Origin: Streptomyces minutiscleroticus
Lineage (GTDB): Bacteria > Actinomycetota > Actinomycetes > Streptomycetales > Streptomycetaceae
Direction: 5' to 3'
Assembly: GCF_014650875.1 (NCBI RefSeq)
Contig: NZ_BMVU01000033.1
Span: 1-64,000 of the forward strand
Length of the DNA: 64,000 nt
Made by a program: the position numbers and the translations under genes. Numbering within the stretch: position 1 is the first letter of the stretch; every line of letters starts with the position of its first letter. The notes below the pieces were generated by a model. It did no database searches and was not told the DNA's origin. It worked only from the letters and a program-made list of their open reading frames with translations. Below are positions 62,290 to 64,000 of the stretch, in pieces.

Positions 62290-62427
62290 CGGACCGTCGG
62301 GACCGGCCCGGCTCGCATCGACCGCGGTCGCCGGCGGCCTGGGCTGACGGGCCGATCGGGACCGTGGCTGTCGACCACCTGCCCGGGGCGCTCGCGACGC
62401 CGGCCGCCGGAGTCGGCCGTGCGGACT

Positions 62428-62645
62428 CCCCACAGTCCGTGCGGCCGCCCCGGCGGCGCGTGGTGCGGGGCTTTTCCCACGGCCCGCACGGGCGCTCCCG
62501 GCGAGGGGGCTCCCACGGTCTGCATGGTTGCGTCCGGCGAAGTGGGCATCCCCCGTGGCCCATGCGTTCGTGTCCGGCCGGGCCGACCTGCGTTCGTGTC
62601 CGGCCGGGCGGACTTTCCCCACGGTCCGCACGGGCGCATCCGGCA
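62428..62645. repeat. About five degenerate copies of a ~29-bp GC-rich unit
   Basis: Copies of the form CCCACGGTCCGCACGGGCGC followed by TCCGGCGA start near 62429, 62476, 62512, 62550 and 62618. They occupy most of the 365-bp spacer 62290-62654 between the convergent RNase gene and the small membrane protein gene. No gene is seen in the spacer. Confidence 0.65.
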
Positions 62646-62654
62646 GCGGGTCGG

Positions 62655-62861
62655 TCAGCCGGGTCTCAGTCGGTCGGCGGCCGCGAAGAGCGCGCACGCC
62701 AGCACGAGCAGTCCGCCGCTCGCGTAGACCTCGTATCCGTCGAGGACGGCGAGCCGCTGGACGAGGCCCCAGCCGCGCGGCCATCCGAAGAGGGCGTGCG
62801 ACAGGCCGATCAGGCCCTGCACCAGGGCCAGGAAACCGAGTACTTCCGCGATCCGTTTCAC
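62655..62861 (-). CDS. Small membrane protein, two transmembrane segments
   Basis: The 68-residue product begins MKRIAEVLGFLALVQGLIGL (first membrane segment, about 5-27), has a short loop with WPRGWGLVQRL, and a second segment (YASGGLLVLACALFAAADRL, about 45-64). No motif gives a function. GTG 62861 is preceded by a GAGG-type sequence. It is divergent from the histidine kinase gene across 178 bp. Confidence 0.7.
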   Translation of the reverse strand: MKRIAEVLGFLALVQGLIGLSHALFGWPRGWGLVQRLAVLDGYEVYASGGLLVLACALFAAADRLRPG

Positions 62862-63039
62862 CCTCGAAATCCTCGCCCCGCGGACCCCTCACGTCATCGG
62901 CCGCGGGGCGAGGCGTACCCGGCGGAAGTCGCTATGCGAACCGGGATGCCGGGACGAAAGTCGGTGATCGCGCGACTTTGGTATCCGCGTCCGTGTGCGG
63001 GACGGCCGGGGCCGTCGTCGGCGCATAGATTGGGCGACC

Positions 63040-64000
63040 GTGAGCGAGGACGAACCAAGGCCGGGTGCCTGGACCACACCGGGACGGCGCCGCCTGCTGC
63101 CCTCCGCCGTGCTCACCGGGCTGGACCCGGACGTCCCGGGCCGGAGCGGACGTCCGCGCCGCACCGTGCGCGACTGGATCGTGGACGTCCTCTGCTTCCT
63201 GCTGTCCGTCCTCATCGGCGCCCTGGCCGCCGACACCGTGTCCGGCGACCCGAACACGCCGGACGCGCTGAAGGCCGTCGACCAGGCGCTCGGCGTCCTC
63301 GCCTGCGCCGCCGTCTGGCTGCGCAGGCGCCGTCCGGTCGAACTCGCGGTGGCGACGACCCTGGTCGGACTGGTCTCGAACACGGCCAGCGGCGCGATCC
63401 TCGTCGCCCTCTTCACGATCGCCGTGCACCGCCCCTTCCCCTACGTGGCCGCGATCGGCGGTGCCTCCCTGGCGCTGACCCCGCTCCTCTTCCTGCTGCG
63501 CCCCGACCCCGACCTGCCGTACCTCCCCTCCGTCGTCCTGACCGCCCTGCTGACCGGCACGGTCGTGGGCTGGGGCATGTTCGTGCGCTCCCGAAGACAG
63601 CTGCTGCTGAGCCTGCGGGACCGGGCGCGGCGGGCCGAGACGGAGGCCGCGCTGCGGGTGGAGCGGGCGCAGCGGCTGGCCCGGGAGGCCATCGCGCGCG
63701 AGATGCACGACGTGCTGGCCCACCGGCTGACGCTGCTCAGCGTGCACGCGGGCGCGCTGGAGTTCCGGCCGGACGCGTCGCGGGAGGAGGTCGTCCGGGC
63801 GGCCGGGGTGATCCGCGAGAGCGCGCACGAGGCGCTGGAGGATCTGCGGGAGATCATCGGAGTGCTGCGGGCCGGCGAGTCCGGCGACGAGGCCGGGCGC
63901 CCGCAGCCGACGCTCGCGGCGCTTCAAGGGCTGGTCGCCGAGTCCCGCGAGGCCGGCATGGGGGTCGTCCTGGAGGACCGCGTGGCCGATCCGGGCGCCG
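63040..64000 (+). CDS. Sensor histidine kinase, NarL/DesK type (cut by window end)
   Basis: The first 320 residues are present. A short cytoplasmic start (VSEDEPRPGAW) is followed by four to six membrane segments (about residues 45-175: ILVALFTIAVH, LLTGTVVGWGMFV), a linker coiled coil, and a HisKA_3 dimerisation domain with AREMHDVLAHRLTLLSVHAG, where His223 is the phosphorylation site. The ATPase domain lies beyond the window. Such kinases pair with LuxR-type response regulators, probably just downstream. The start is likely leaderless: TAGATT lies 8 nt before GTG 63040. Confidence 0.88.
   Translation, partial: MSEDEPRPGAWTTPGRRRLLPSAVLTGLDPDVPGRSGRPRRTVRDWIVDVLCFLLSVLIGALAADTVSGDPNTPDALKAVDQALGVLACAAVWLRRRRPVELAVATTLVGLVSNTASGAILVALFTIAVHRPFPYVAAIGGASLALTPLLFLLRPDPDLPYLPSVVLTALLTGTVVGWGMFVRSRRQLLLSLRDRARRAETEAALRVERAQRLAREAIAREMHDVLAHRLTLLSVHAGALEFRPDASREEVVRAAGVIRESAHEALEDLREIIGVLRAGESGDEAGRPQPTLAALQGLVAESREAGMGVVLEDRVADPGA

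Overview
The window reads as chromosomal DNA of a Streptomyces or close relative. GC content is very high with strong third-position GC bias, GTG starts are frequent, and the families present are typical of that group: DUF2637, Scr1-type regulator with DUF397, a large LuxR/LAL regulator, an orphan P450, RNase Sa, DUF5955 and a DtxR-type iron box. The gene order of the glyoxylate, urate and allantoin part matches what I remember of Streptomyces coelicolor around SCO6200-SCO6250. That is memory, not a search.

Layout. 1-4.9 kb: DUF2637 membrane protein, FhuF-like iron reductase under an iron box, GntR regulator, TPR protein. 5.0-14.0 kb: PucR regulator divergent from a three-subunit xanthine dehydrogenase, then an AzgA-type purine permease and the XdhC maturation factor. 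14-31 kb: mixed cargo (SRPBCC protein, P450, DksA/TraR protein, Scr1/DUF397 pair, secreted beta-propeller, CorA, trypsin-like protease, LAL regulator, LuxR/GAF regulator, two overlapping acyl-CoA synthetase genes). 32-41.5 kb: glyoxylate carboligase, tartronate semialdehyde reductase, hydroxypyruvate isomerase, a thiamine-binding/HTH pair, and the urate operon (OHCU decarboxylase, HIU hydrolase, uricase, 8-oxoguanine deaminase). 42-50.5 kb: GH89 glycosidase, a broken exonuclease gene, alanine-type aminotransferase divergent from an HxlR regulator, and a VWA/secreted protein pair. 50.5-55 kb: two divergent NIS siderophore synthetases, HipA-like kinase, SelW-like protein. 55-61.7 kb: malate synthase, MobA-like cytidylyltransferase, DUF5955, the AllR-type IclR repressor, allantoinase and allantoicase. 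61.8-64 kb: secreted guanyl-specific RNase, a small membrane protein, and a sensor histidine kinase cut by the window end.

How the genes fit together. The window encodes nearly a full route from hypoxanthine/xanthine or 8-oxoguanine through urate, 5-hydroxyisourate, OHCU, allantoin and allantoate to glyoxylate. Glyoxylate then leaves through malate synthase or through glyoxylate carboligase and the reductase to glycerate. Ureidoglycolate lyase and glycerate kinase were not found here.

Main hunt result. Four promoters of this pathway (gcl, hyi, aceB, allR) carry two TTCC-N7-GGAA-like 15-bp boxes spaced exactly 21 bp, with a likely -10 between them; allB carries one. A second 15-bp palindrome, TCAA-N7-TTGA, ends on the -35 of the urate operon, aceB and allB promoters. 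The first fits AllR; the second points to an additional, unidentified regulator. Many intergenic spacers hold minisatellite or hairpin repeats, and one REP-like insertion lies in frame inside xdhA.
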